Shown: in pieces, positions 48,813 to 60,088 of the stretch
Position numbering within the stretch: the first letter of the stretch is position 1
Layout: each line of letters begins with the position of its first letter
NCBI RefSeq assembly: GCF_037392515.1
Contig: NC_090291.1
Location: 36,727,001 to 36,791,000 of the forward strand
From: Haliotis asinina
Taxonomy: Eukaryota > Mollusca > Gastropoda > Lepetellida > Haliotidae
Length of the DNA: 64,000 nucleotides
Direction: 5' to 3'
Program-made: the position numbers and the translations under genes
The notes under the pieces: generated by a model
Database searches by the model: none
The model's input: only the letters and a program-made list of their open reading frames with translations
Told to the model about the DNA's origin: nothing

Positions 48813-49172
48813 TTCTGAATGGTTGAATTGAAGCGTGGGATATCATGAAGCAGTGTGAAAGTAAAATAGTCTTTGAATTAAATGATTTAAATCAAACCTT
48901 GTCCGCCAAAAAGATAGAAGGGAGTAAGTTCCAAATACAAGCCATGAAAATTTGGAAAATTGCATTGGTTAAATTTTATTGTATCAGTTTACCTAAAATG
49001 AATGATGTTGAAGCTTCCACCCATAAACCCAGCCTCAAAATGTTGAAATATTATTGTTTGACTAGAAGTATTAGTAGTATTACTTGTCTCGAAAGAACTT
49101 GCAATTAAAGGTTATAGGCAGATATATTTCAATTCAGTATCATCTGGTCAACTGTCTTGTTAACTGTCTGGT

Positions 49173-49441
49173 TAAAAACCCGTGAAGGTCCCGGGGTAGA
49201 ATAGGCCTTCAGCAACCCATGCTTGCCATAAAAGGTGACTATTCTTGTTGTAAGAGGTGACTAAAGGGATCGGGTGGTCAGGCTTGCTGACTTGGTTGAC
49301 ACATGTCATCAGTTCCCAATTGCGTAGATCGATGTTCATGTTGTTGATCACTGGATTGTCTGATCCAGACTCGATTATTTACAGACCGCCGCCATATAGC
49401 TGGAAAATTGCTGAATGCGGCGTAAAACTAAAGTCACTCAC
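49173..49441 (+). mobile_element. Short interspersed element, family B (near complete)
   Basis: Contains aacccgtgaaggtcccggggtagaataggcc, gcaacccatgcttgccataaaagg, ggtggtcaggcttgctgacttgg, ccagactcgattatttacagaccgccgccatatagctgg and gcggcgtaaaactaaagtcactcactc. The 73-codon frame inside is an artefact of the element. Confidence 0.85.
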
Positions 49442-49929
49442 TCTTGTTAAGTCTTTCACATTTTTTTACAGTTTTTGATGGATTACCGATGATTTCAATA
49501 TATTTTCAGTTGACACTCTGAAATTGACTTCGAATAATTGTTGTTTCACATGATTTTCATTAAGATTTTCATAGTATATAGGTTAAGGAAACACAAAATG
49601 CGGTGAAAAGTAAAGTTCTTGATATGGAAGAAAAAAACGAAGTTCAGGATAAAAAATATTGGCAGATGTTGTATGGTTTAATGACAGTATCATGAAGACA
49701 TCAAACTGTCTTTAAAAATTGGGCATCATCAAAGAAATATTGCTAGAAGTTCGGAAAATAGAGGCTCCTGGATGGCATGTGGCAACCTCACTGGTGACAC
49801 TAATCTGATAGGGACGCTTTTCACAGAACATGTGTTTCCCGTATCTTCAGAAACTAAAACTGCACATGAGATAGCACTTGTTTTACTTGTGTACCCATGA
49901 ATGTATGGGTTAGAATATATGCCTTCAGT

Positions 49930-50130
49930 CATAAGACTTTAAGAGGCGACTAACGGAATTGGATGGTCAGGCTCGCTGACTTGGTGACACGTCACCAGTT
50001 CTAAATTGCATCGATCAATGCTCATGCTGTTGATCACTGGATTGTCTGGTCCAAACTCAATTATTTACAGACCACTGCCATATATCTGGAATGTTGCTGA
50101 GTGCAGTGTAAAACTAAAGTCACTCACTCA
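49930..50130 (+). mobile_element. Short interspersed element, family B (5' truncated)
   Basis: Contains agaggcgactaacggaattggatggtcaggctcgctgacttggtgacac, ttatttacagaccactgccatatatctgg and cagtgtaaaactaaagtcactcactc. Confidence 0.85.
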
Positions 50131-50236
50131 TACTGCATGAGTTGCTAAATTGTGGATGAAACCCAGTAGTAAGAACTGTACCTCTTAACTCTGTGTACAT
50201 CAATCCTGTTTTTGTTCCAGTAAAGGGTGTAGGAGT

Positions 50237-50352
50237 ATGGAAGCGAAGCGGGTTCTGCAGCCTGTGAACTCCAATCAATCAACAGAGGGTGCTGAGGGCG
50301 TTATGAAGAAGACAGGAGATGTGACAGATGGAGTTGAAGGAGATACTTTAAA
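50237..50352 (+). CDS. AURK: Aurora kinase coding exon 1
   Basis: The acceptor tttgttccag at 50220 precedes 16 bases of UTR and the ATG; the donor is TTTAAA|gtgagt. It encodes [15 protein letters not shown] and an acidic/polar stretch to residue 38. KRVLQPVNS resembles the A-box degradation motif of Aurora A. Confidence 0.85.
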
Positions 50353-53300
50353 GTGAGTACAGTTGCTATTTCGCCAGTCACTCTCCTTAATCTGAGCATG
50401 CTAAGGAGTCCATAGTTATCCTCAAAAAAATCAGTCGAGTGACTGGATGAAAAGTTGATTTATTACTCATGAGGATGATAGTCAGACATTTTGTATAGTG
50501 GTATGAAATCTATGAAATTAAAACCATACAAGGTTGATAAAGTGATACCTTTTTATCTGGTCATTGGAGTTTATTGTTGCCAAATGTGTAGAGCAAATAT
50601 GGAGAAGCCATTCTATCCATGTCTTCATCTACGCACACAGTTAATATTATGATCTAGATTTAGTTACGGGTGATGGGGCAGCCTAGTAGTTAAAGGGTTT
50701 GCTTGCCATAGCAAAACCCAGGTTTGATTCCTCAATTTTCTGGTGTCCCCCGCTATGATATTGCAGGCATGTTGTGAATTGAGGTGTTCACTCACTCGCT
50801 ATAGATTTAGATTTTCTAGCCAAGTACAGGGGTCAAGCCCATTCTGTTTGTTTACACAATTCCTTGATAATGATAGTTATGACAGTTGCCAACAGTTTAT
50901 GACAACATCTTTGTCGTTGGTAAGTAGTTAAGTAAACCTCTAATTACAAATGCCAGATTGCTCTTCCATTTTAATACTGGGTGCTGACTGTGTGTTGCCT
51001 CAATGACTCAGCAATGCACATGATACAAGCTTCAACACAACTTGCATGAGCATGGTTTTAGGTTGATGTTTGTGTTTCAGGAGGAAATGGTCACTTGAAG
51101 ATTTTGATATAGGCAAGCCACTGGGCAAGGGCAAGTTTGGCAATGTTTATCTTGCCAGAGAGAAGAAAAGCAAATATATTGTTGCACTGAAAGTAAGTAA
51201 TGATGGGTTGTGTGGACATGTTGATGTTTGCAGAGTAATGTATTGTTTCTTTCATGTATGCAACAGGAGACACAACTTACTCCCTTCCATTTGTATAGTT
51301 GTGCCTTTTGAAACTCTAACAGATACATTTGATCCACCATCAAACTTGGTGAATGTCAAGAAAATACTTGTAATTATGAAAGTTCTTTCCTTCCATGTTA
51401 TTTAGGTTAATGGTTTATCAATTCTAAATATGTATATTTGCTTTGTGAATTGTCCTATAAATTATTTTACAAAGATGCTTAAATCACACTTACCATATTC
51501 ACCTGAGTTGGTATCATGGTGATTGATTTAGCCTTGGCGAAGTACTTTACTTGGTATTGCAGATATTACAGTTACAGTAGAAGTGGAATATTATCAGTTA
51601 TCAATTATTATTTGAGTGCAGCCTCAAATAAGAAACATGACAAAGCAACCTAACCAATAAACATGGATACTGGTTTTAAAAGAATGCAAAATGTTGTAAC
51701 GCGTGTTCTAGATGCAGTTCAATGCTAGGAAAGTTCTTGTTATTCTGTGCTTTTTCAAATGTTCTTGGTCAAAGTACCATGGTTCAGAGGACAATCCCTA
51801 CAAACATGCTGATGTGCTGATTACACGATACCAAATTAGAAAGTAGTCAAATATAACAGATGTTATATTTTGAATTACACTTTCTTAATAAAGTACATTT
51901 TCTAGTACTTTTTTGTTTTGGTTGAGTCTCATCCGGGATTTGAATGTGCATCCTGAGAGTCAGGCACCTAATAGTGGTGGCTGTGCGGGCTAGACCGCTG
52001 ACCTTGAGTGCTGGCGATAGGTGCCTGACTCTCAGGGTGCAGGTTTGAATTCCAAATGGAACTTGACTAAGAAAGTACTAGAATTTTGTACTTTACTAAG
52101 AGAGTGTAATCCCAAATATGGCATATGTTACATGTTTATGTACTGTCTTTTCCCACTGATAACAGTGCTGCATGCTTGTCATTCAGGTGTTGTTCAAGTC
52201 CCAGTTGCAGAAAGCTCAGGTGGAACATCAGCTGCGACGTGAGATCGAGATTCAGTCACATCTCAGGTAGGGTCTCCATGGATAATCAGTTGACGTGGTT
52301 GAGAACCAAAACATGTCAGGCATGGATATTTTTGTCAGCTGTAATCTGCCAGCAACTTCCATTTGTGGATTCTTACTGTTAGTATTATCTGTGTTTAACC
52401 ATGACTTGCAAAACCCACTGTTTCATAGGACTCTCAGTTACTTATTTCTGATCCTTAGATGAAAAAGGGAGGATGTCATAAAGTATTATATTCTGTAGTA
52501 TGCTGTATAGTTAAATAATTACTGTAATTACAAGAATTTGTTTCTTGTGATGATATTGATATGATGAATAGTGTTGTGCCTACCGTGGATGTATTATTTT
52601 TCTGTCTCCAATCTGTCCATCAGTTTGTGTTGGATGCACATTTCTGCATCATTGCTTATGAAAATGACCACTAATTTGACAGATTCAGAATTGACTTAAC
52701 TTGATTTATTGTTTGGAATTATGTTGTGTGAAGTTAAGAAACAAATTGGAGGCAGTAAAGTCTATTACTGTGATGTAAATTGGCATTCATTCGCATCCTA
52801 CCTTGTTTTTACAGACACCCTCACATACTGCGTCTGTATGGCTACTTCCATGACAAGACCCGTGTCTACCTTATCCTGGAGTATGCTCCACGAGGGGAAC
52901 TGTACAAGGAGCTACAGAGGGCCAAGAGATTTGATGAACAGCGATCAGCCACTGTGAGTAACAGCGCACTAAGACTCATTAAGACTCACTTGTATTATAC
53001 AAGTGCAAAATCAGGATCTGTGAAGATCTTTAGCTGCCCATCCTTGTAAGAAAGGGGATTAGTTGGTCTAACCTGCTGATTTGGTTGACACTTGTCATCG
53101 TATCCCAGTTGTGTAGATCGATGGTCATAATGTTAAACACTGGATTGTCTGGTCCAGACAATTGTTTACAGTCTGCTGCCATATAGAAGGGGGTTATCAG
53201 TTATTAGAGAGTATTGCATTTTTCTGGCAATGAATCCACTTTAAACCTGATTTTTTTCAACATTCTTGTCCGTCTTGAGGTATGGCCAAGGGTTAGTTTA

Positions 53301-55096
53301 AATTTTGTTATATTTTTTACACTAAAAATTACAGCTGATTCAAAATGGTTAAATATGCTGGTTGAGTGAGGGATTTATTGTGTTGCTTAAGGAAAACTAT
53401 GATACTCATTGAGACTGACACAAGCAAGTAGATAACTTAATGACCCAAAATGTTTTCTTTAGCTCTGGTTGACTTTTCATGTTACAGGTGTGAACTTCGA
53501 TTTTGAGAATAGTCAATCCTTAATGTCCAACCCTAAGGCCACAGACTCACTATTGTGATTGTTATGCCTGTTTCAGTATATTGGCCAACTGGCCAATGCC
53601 CTCATTTACTGTCACAGTCGTAAAGTCATCCATCGTGACATCAAGCCTGAAAATCTCCTGTTGGGCCTCAGGGGAGACCTGAAGATTGCTGACTTTGGCT
53701 GGTCTGTGCATGCCCCATCGTCAAGGTAGTGTTACCATATCCATCATCTAGGTAATGTTCTTAATGATATTTCTAGCATACTGACATTAGGATACTGGTT
53801 AATGAGTGGATTTTTCATGTTAAAGGTGCTGAAGTGTAACTATTATGATAATATTCTTCAGACGAACTACGCTATGCGGCACTCTTGACTACCTTCCACC
53901 AGAGATGGTGGAGGGTCGGATGCATGATGAGAAGGTGGACTTATGGAGTCTTGGAGTGCTGTGCTATGAGTTTCTGGTGGGCAAGCCACCATTTGAGGCT
54001 GAGGGACACACAGAGACATATCGAAGAATCACCAAAGTTGATCTCCAGTTCCCAGATTATATGTCAGCAGGAGCCAGGGATTTGATAGCAAAGGTGACTG
54101 AATGTGTAGTTTGTTTGCCTTGTTTCATCTGATGGATTTTGTTGTGTTTCCTGACAGCTAGAAATAATAATGATACTAGGGGTGTTAACTGGACAGTCAT
54201 TTTTAGAGAAATTTGAGGAATAGAGAACATAAAAGTATTAACAGTTCGACACTTGTAACATTTTTGATTGTTTAGTAATTGACTTCCGATATGATAAATG
54301 CACAGCGCAAAATATAGGAATTACCAGATTTGTTCACTTTGATTTAAAGTTATGCGGCCGTTACCTCTTAAACAAACTTGATCAGGGTGCCATTGTACAA
54401 AGCAGTGTAGCCCATACTTTAACATGGGTTTTACACTGGGTCTCAAGTTCGTCAGTTATTAAAATAAGAGACTGAAACTAATTCAGCTTGTTTGTATTTC
54501 ATATGAACTATACATTCATTTGGGAAATGACTTCAGATGAGACGATTCAGGGAGGGAATGTTGCAACAGTTGTATACCCTAACTAGTCACCCCTAGCAGT
54601 AGCACCAATAATTTATAAATAGGGCTGTTATGTCCTTGTTCTGTGTTGGGTCCTGGTATTCTTGATCACATATATGATCACCAAAGTATGGGTGTAGCGA
54701 GGCCAGTTTCAACTACCATATACAGTGTACTGACATCCCCTGCCAAACTGCAGAATACTTGTAGGTATCACAAAGACAGCTACAGCTACACGGTCATCTG
54801 CTATTTGTATGGATGGCTGATTAAGAACGTTAGTTGTAACTCATGTATTAAAATAGAGTGGCATAGAGGTGTTGTCATTTTTGAAAACAGGAACGAACTG
54901 TTCTACTTCGGTCAAACACTGATAAACTGTGACTGATAACACATTATTTCTGCTTCAGCTCCTCCGACACAACCCAGCCAATCGGCTGCCTCTGGTTGAA
55001 GTGATCAACCATGCCTGGATCAAACAAAATGCAACCATGCCTCAGACAACCTCATCTTCATCATCATCAACATCATCATCAACAACCCAGTCCTGA
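50237..55096 (+). CDS. AURK: Aurora-family serine/threonine kinase (7 coding exons, 321 aa)
   Basis: Exons: 50237-50352, 51081-51192, 52187-52266, 52815-52953, 53577-53725, 53862-54093, 54959-55096. All have GT/AG boundaries and the phases match, giving 966 bases including TGA. Landmarks: glycine loop GKGKFGNV (54-61), catalytic Lys76 in VALK, HRD 168-170, DFG 188-190, activation loop RRTTLCGT with the phospho-threonine at 202, and PPE 211-213. Aurora kinases drive centrosome and spindle function (A type) or chromosome segregation and cytokinesis (B type). Gly112 (human A Gly198), RRTT and KRVLQPVNS, which resembles the A-box, are A-like. [29 protein letters not shown] and RLPL are B-like. 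The protein is about 86 residues shorter than human Aurora A at the N-terminus. The ATG has a good context (agtATGG), but the frame is open to the exon start, so an upstream coding exon is not excluded. The tail is Ser/Thr-rich. Confidence 0.96.
50672..50795 (+). mobile_element. Short interspersed element, family A (truncated)
   Basis: Lies in Aurora intron 1: ggggcagcctagtagttaaagg, cccaggtttgattcc, ctggtgtcccccgctatgatattgcagg. Confidence 0.75.
51081..51192 (+). CDS. AURK: Aurora kinase coding exon 2: ATP-binding loop
   Basis: Acceptor tgtgtttcag, donor CTGAAA|gtaagt. It encodes [18 protein letters not shown] and [17 protein letters not shown], ending exactly at the catalytic lysine (residue 76). 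Confidence 0.96.
51830..52135. mobile_element. Head-to-head inverted pair of family C SINEs
   Basis: The half at 51840-51975 (tagaaagtagtcaaatataa ... agagtcaggcacctaat) is followed by its inverse at 52014-52130 (ataggtgcctgactctcagg ... agagtgtaatcccaaatatgg). The loop of about 40 bases (gtggctgtgcgggctagaccgctgacc) looks like a tRNA box A region. The pair ends about 50 bases before Aurora exon 3. Confidence 0.8.
52187..52266 (+). CDS. AURK: Aurora kinase coding exon 3: helix C
   Basis: Acceptor cttgtcattcag, donor CTCAG|gtaggg. It encodes [20 protein letters not shown] and EIQSHLR; the glutamate of QLRREIEIQ that pairs with the catalytic lysine is here. Confidence 0.96.
52815..52953 (+). 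CDS. AURK: Aurora kinase coding exon 4: hinge
   Basis: Acceptor gtttttacag, donor GCCACT|gtgagt. It encodes [20 protein letters not shown] and [14 protein letters not shown]. It includes the gatekeeper Leu and hinge EYAP, and Gly112 in RLYGYF. Confidence 0.96.
53030..53190 (+). mobile_element. Short interspersed element, family B (decayed)
   Basis: Lies in Aurora intron 4: aaaggggattagttggtctaacctgctgatttggttgacac, gtgtagatcgatggtcata, ggattgtctggtccagac and tctgctgccatatag. Confidence 0.7.
53577..53725 (+). CDS. AURK: Aurora kinase coding exon 5: catalytic loop and DFG
   Basis: Acceptor cctgtttcag, donor TCAAG|gtagtg. It encodes [20 protein letters not shown] and [15 protein letters not shown]. 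Confidence 0.97.
53862..54093 (+). CDS. AURK: Aurora kinase coding exon 6: activation loop and C-lobe
   Basis: Acceptor atattcttcag, donor GCAAAG|gtgact. It encodes [40 protein letters not shown] and [14 protein letters not shown]. Confidence 0.97.
54959..55096 (+). CDS. AURK: Aurora kinase coding exon 7: C-terminus
   Basis: Acceptor ttctgcttcag, stop TGA at 55094-55096. It encodes [20 protein letters not shown] then a Ser/Thr-rich tail made from a tcatca-type triplet run (55045-55085). The tail is not part of the kinase fold. Confidence 0.95.
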   Translation, partial: LLRHNPANRLPLVEVINHAWIKQNATMPQTTSSSSSSTSSSTTQS

Positions 55097-56175
55097 TCAC
55101 ATTCCTTCCTAGACTGCAGTGTATAGCAGAGCCTTGCTCATGTACCACACCTAGCCTTATGTAGATACAGCCACCCCAGCTGTGGAACTATGCACCTCAC
55201 CAGGATGATCAAGCTGAGACTGTGACAGTGCTTGACAGGCTGGGGGCGTGGCCACATATCTGTACATACCCACCTTGATGTGGATTACTCGGGGACAATC
55301 AAGATGTGCCGGTCTCATAATCTGAGATAGCCAGGATGAAGTGTTGCACTTTAGCTAGGAATGTGATACTGGTCAATATTTCCTAAAGCTGTCTTATATT
55401 TTATACAATTATTATTTTTTTACTAATCATTTGTTGAATGTGATAATGTGCCTTGTTACTCAACTCACTTGCACATCTAAGTAGCTTTCTCATGTTTCTG
55501 ATCAATCTAAGAACATGCAGATATTATAAGCAGGAACACTTTCATAAACCATTTAGTGCAGTGCACTGATCAGGACGACTTAAAACTTTGTACATATGCA
55601 ATCATGTCATGAGGGACTGTTAAGTTTCTCGTGCGGTCCCGCTTGCGACTTCGACATGCATCACCGCACTGCAATAACTTTGTATATACATGTGCATGCA
55701 TAACATAAGTCCCTTCGAAGAGATTCCTCAGACACTTATGTTGTGGTGTTTATTATGCGTATGAGGCATTTATCGCCAATGTTTTCAAGTAGTTTCAAAT
55801 GTAATCTTATGTACACATATTCCTTTGGTGGTCAACACAGAAAACATCCCTATCGAGGGTGGCATTTCTGTTCCCATAATCTTAAAAACGTTTGTGTATG
55901 TTAGCCCATAGACTATATCACAGGGTAAAACATGAAGATGTATTTCTGTCTGTTCCTATCTGTCTTCATGCTGTACAATCCTCCTGTCTTCAACCCTGTT
56001 GTGCTTGCTGTCTGTGGCAGAGTAATGGGCAGCGACATTTTACTTCTGTGTATGGATCTCAAGTAGCCATCAAATATATATCAAAAGAAACATTTGTTAA
56101 AATTTTTGAATGTAAAGTTTGGATTACAAATATGCAAAAAAATATGACTTTGTGATTAAATTATTTCCCTTTGCT
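55097..56175 (+). other. AURK: Aurora kinase 3' UTR (end estimated)
   Basis: There is no further coding exon. An ATTAAA poly(A)-signal variant near 56154 would end the mRNA at about 56175. TTTTAT, a cytoplasmic-polyadenylation-like element, occurs near 55397. The end is inferred. Confidence 0.4.
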
Positions 56176-56311
56176 TTGACTTTTGTTCTTTTCTCTTCAA
56201 ACATTGGGTGATAGCAACTCATAGCTGTCACTAATCACTGGGGATCTGCAGATACAGCAAAAGAAGAGAAAATAGCCCCTGAAGACCAAATTGGCTGACT
56301 TCTTCTAGTAG

Positions 56312-56576
56312 CGCCCCGTGAAGGTCCCGGGGTAGAATAGGCCTTCAGCAACCCATGCTTGCCATAAAAGGCGACTATGCTTGTCGTAAGAGGTGACTAA
56401 CGGGATCAGGTGGTCAGGCTCGCTGACTTGGTTGGCACATGTCATCGGTTCCCAAATGCGCAGATCAATGCTCATGTTGCTGATCACTGGATTGTCTGGT
56501 CCAGACTCGATTATTTACGGACCGCCGCCATATAGCTGGAATATTGCTGAGTGCGGCACTCACTCACTCACTCTTC
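56312..56576 (+). mobile_element. Short interspersed element, family B (near complete)
   Basis: Contains gccccgtgaaggtcccggggtagaataggcc, aaaaggcgactatgcttgtcgtaagagg, tgatcactggattgtctggtccagac and gctgagtgcggcactcactcactcact. The 118-codon frame through it is spurious. Confidence 0.88.
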
Positions 56577-58014
56577 TAGTGGCCTTACTCAGATGCTGTC
56601 CTAAATTAGACATTGACTCACCACAGAAATCATATTTACATCAAGTGCAAATAAAATATTTCAGTTCTTACATCAACAGTCTCCTCAAACCTGGCCCTTC
56701 TGAAGAAATCAGTGAGCAGGTTAGCAGGGATTGGGAAAGAGAACTTTGACATTAGGCCATTTTCTGGATTATGAGCCATTTTCTGAACATAGAATGGTCC
56801 ACTGCCCTTTTATCAATTGTAAACTTCAAAGTTTTAATGGGCCTTTTTTAATTCTAATGTGCAAAATGGCCCATGGCCCCAGGTTTCCCAATCCCTTGGT
56901 TAGTAGCTCTTGAGGTTTAGAATAAGGAACTTTCCATCTCATCCTGCTTGGTGGACAGCATCCTCAATATCTACTATACATCTATGGCTCGGCCCGACCT
57001 CACTTTACCGACTCTCAGCCAATCAGTTAAGCCGCCATTACAATCGAGCTTGCCAGTGTCAACAAAGGTAGCAGTCACAGCGGCGCAGGTTTGACTCCTA
57101 TTTTAGGGAAATCATACAAATTGACTAGTCCAAAACATGCAAGAACCCCTTCCACCTCTTTCAGAGACCCTCTGCATGGCTTGTGTTGCCAAGTTTAATT
57201 GGTTAGAAAATTCAAAAAGCTCAAGTAAGCTGTGATTCCTACACTTAACTTCCCAGTGCAGATACCCTATTGACTAAAAAGCCAGTATCAGTATCGGTGT
57301 GCATTCAGGTCTAATTCTCTACCCACCCCCTATGACCCTACTCTGATACAGTATGTTAATTCTTTATATCAAATTTGTAGGAAATGGTAACTTTTTCTTC
57401 AGCTTGGAATCTATGGATGCAATGAGATATCAAGTAGAGATAAGTTTAAAAGGTGGTCTAGGTGTTGTGGTGACCATGGAAATAAGGTCAAGATCACCCA
57501 CATCGACTGGTGCCTTTGTAATCCCCCAGGGTAGGGCGTCATTAAAGACACTGGGTTAACAGTTCATGAGATATCATTAACAAGAGTCTGGATTTACGAA
57601 TGCTGCTGAATAGAGTCCCCAGTTCTGCATTGTGCTGGAGGACAACAAATAACATTTTCCTGCAACTGCAACTTGCAGAAACTAACTCGAATTTGTGTGA
57701 AGGGAATAATGAATATCACCTTCACTACAATTAACCACTGTACCCAAGGTACTCAACAGACGTCCAGACTTTGAATTGCTGACATCATATGATTTAAAAA
57801 GTGCTTCTTGTTTAACACAGACATTAATCAGCAAATTTGGAGCATTCAGTATATTTGCATCGTCAAGTTTTATCAGTGTGCTAAATAATTTTGATTGAAT
57901 AATGGTAGAAGACTGCTAATTCGAACTATCTCCATGCTGCCATGTTTAGATGCTGGTAACGTACAGTGTGACGGGTCATATCCAACATGTTATATATAGT
58001 GCAACATCCTGAGA

Positions 58015-58290
58015 GTTTCTAGGACTTCAGTCCTGCCCCACAATGAAGCACATGAGAAATGTGGTCTCACCCTAGGCAAGTGAGTTTGTTCAAATTTGCC
58101 TCTGTTCACCCAGCAAAAAATGGGTACCCAGTGAGATAAAGTCCTGTGACTATAACCTTCTAGCGCCTAAGAGGGCAGCTTGGGTTATCCGGGGTAATGA
58201 TAATCAGATTCTGATTACAGCGTCCAGTGAGCAACTAGTCAGATGGATACTAGGTGCTATATAAGTGAATTATTATCATTATCATCATAT
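58015..58290 (+). mobile_element. Probable SINE with (attatc)n-type tail
   Basis: A box-B-like gttcacccagcaaaaaatgg, then gcgtccagtgagcaactagtcagatgg, ending in ggtgctatataagtgaattattatcattatcatcat. I recognise this 3' end from SINEs in many marine animals. The 5' border is uncertain. Confidence 0.4.
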
Positions 58291-58555
58291 CTAATCGTAT
58301 ATAGCATATCATCAGGTCTCTCAAGTCTCATGTATATAGCATTGTATCTGACATGTTTTGTATACTGACCCACATTACCTTTCCTGCTATAGCATCCCAC
58401 ATACCATATTGTGCCACATTTGACATATCATGCTGGATATAGCACAACACCAACGTACAATGTTGCATATAGCACTATATCAGACTTACCAATATTGTAT
58501 ATGGGGTTACATCTGTCATGTTGTACATGTCCTCCACAATATCATGCCATGTACT
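58291..58555. repeat. Degenerate short tandem repeat rich in atatagca / catatcat
   Basis: Many imperfect copies of atatagcat, catatcatg and acatgttgtac words; no clear period by eye. Confidence 0.35.
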
Positions 58556-58561
58556 ATAAGG

Positions 58562-58656
58562 TATCACATCGTGTCGAGGGAAATACAGGGTTTTATCAGT
58601 CCCGAGTAAGGTTGTATTCCCCAAGCCCCCCGTATTTCCCTCGACACGATGTGATA
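58562..58656. mobile_element. 95-bp foldback element with perfect 25-bp inverted arms
   Basis: The left arm tatcacatcgtgtcgaggga plus aatac (58562-58586) is matched exactly by its reverse complement at 58632-58656, around a 45-base centre. It looks like a very short foldback or MITE-type insertion. Confidence 0.7.
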
Positions 58657-58835
58657 ACGCATTTATCTAGCTGAATGTTTTCACTAAATCAAAACAAAAC
58701 AACACGCATCGAATCGACTTGCTGCCATGTTGACACCAGCTGATCGTTTGACCTCAATGCACGGCACGTTACTAAAGGCTTGTCGATGCACGCTTTTCTC
58801 ACTTCTCGCATCGGGGGGAAAGGGCGGGCGGCAGT

Positions 58836-58980
58836 GGGGGTAGCCTAGTTGTTAAGGCGTTCGCTCGTCACGCGATGACCCGGGTTTGATTCCCCGCATG
58901 GGTACAATGTGTGAAGCCCATTTTCTGGTGTCCCCTGCCATGATATTGCTAAAAGCGGCGTAAAACTAAACTCACTCACC
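58836..58980 (+). mobile_element. Short interspersed element, family A (best preserved)
   Basis: Contains tgggggtagcctagttgttaagg, gcgttcgctcgtcacgcgatgacccgggtttgattccccgc, gggtacaatgtgtgaagccc, ggtgtcccctgccatgatattgct and gcggcgtaaaactaaactcactcacc. Polymerase III-like boxes A and B are recognisable. Confidence 0.92.
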
Positions 58981-59048
58981 GTACATGTGGGGAATCAAGC
59001 CAAGGTCTTTGGCCTGACAAGCAAATGCTCTAACCACCAGGCTACCAC
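58981..59048 (-). mobile_element. Family A SINE fragment, tail-to-tail with the preceding copy
   Basis: Contains gtacatgtggggaatcaagccaaggtctttggcctgacaagc and ctaaccaccaggctacc. This is the tRNA-like half in reverse orientation. Confidence 0.7.
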
Positions 59049-59094
59049 CTAAAGGAAGGAGTAGGAGTACATACGTATTTCAGAGACAAAAACA

Positions 59095-60088
59095 TGCCAA
59101 TTAAATCTGGCAAACAGTTTTATTGCAACAGGTTGACACACAAATACATTAATTGCAACAACTGACAATGTTTGTCTGCCAAATGCTACAGGATTCGTTG
59201 GAACCAAGCTACTGTAACAAACCTGCTGAATCTTCATGGATATTTACACCTAAGCTTCAGTCAATAATATGAATATTTACACATGCAGGAAACCATGGAA
59301 ACTGTGGCTGTAATGAGTCATCAGAGCTTTCTAAAAAATCCAAAAACCTTGTGTTACAGCATGTTTGACATAACAATGAACTGTGGTATAATGCATATCT
59401 CACAAGGAACACATGTATCACACCCAGATACGTGCTGTATTCTCTTAGAAAAGGACTTATTACAGCCCCAACTGAAATTTGATCTGAGCACTAAAACTGT
59501 AAAACATGATCCTTTACAATACATAAAAGTGGTCCACGAAAACACTATACAGACATAGATAATAAGGCTAAGAGAACTTGTAGGCGACTCTGCCAATGAA
59601 ATGTATAGAGCTAATGACACCACAAGCTGCTTGATATAATGCCAATAATAATTAGAATATCTCCTGCAGTTTTTTTATTTCAAATTTAATTTTAAAGATA
59701 ATAAAATTGATGCAAGTGTTCCAAAATGATGTTATTTCGACCTATCACTGACTGCTATTTGTGAGTGATGTTTTCTTGTTTCCCTTTATTTTTTAAGTAC
59801 AAATGAACAATGATATCAGACTTTTGTTTTCTTTTCATAGAGCTTTTTTTTTTTTTGGTCAATATTGATCAACAATGTAATGCACAAGATCAAGAATGAC
59901 AGGATCAAGAACGACAAAAGTCTGAAGGTACATAACTAACATGTACATGTCCCAGCCATTACTGGAACTAATGTTATGGGTCCTCTTGACTACAAAAGAC
60001 AACTTTCAAAACAATCATCTTCCTCCAGTTCAATCATCTCTTTCAACTAGAACAGATCATCTTGGGAGATGAAATCCTAACTTGGCCT
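59095..60088 (-). other. Probable 3' UTR of the Lys/Arg/Ser-rich protein gene
   Basis: There are no coding signals downstream of the stop. Minus-strand AATAAA motifs (TTTATT on plus) occur near 59777, 59675 and 59115, so the mRNA end is uncertain. A T-run lies at about 59846. Confidence 0.35.

Noticed and set aside
56393-56749. 118-codon plus-strand frame
   Set aside because: Its first half is a family B SINE, identical in kind to the frame at 49257-49478 in another SINE copy.
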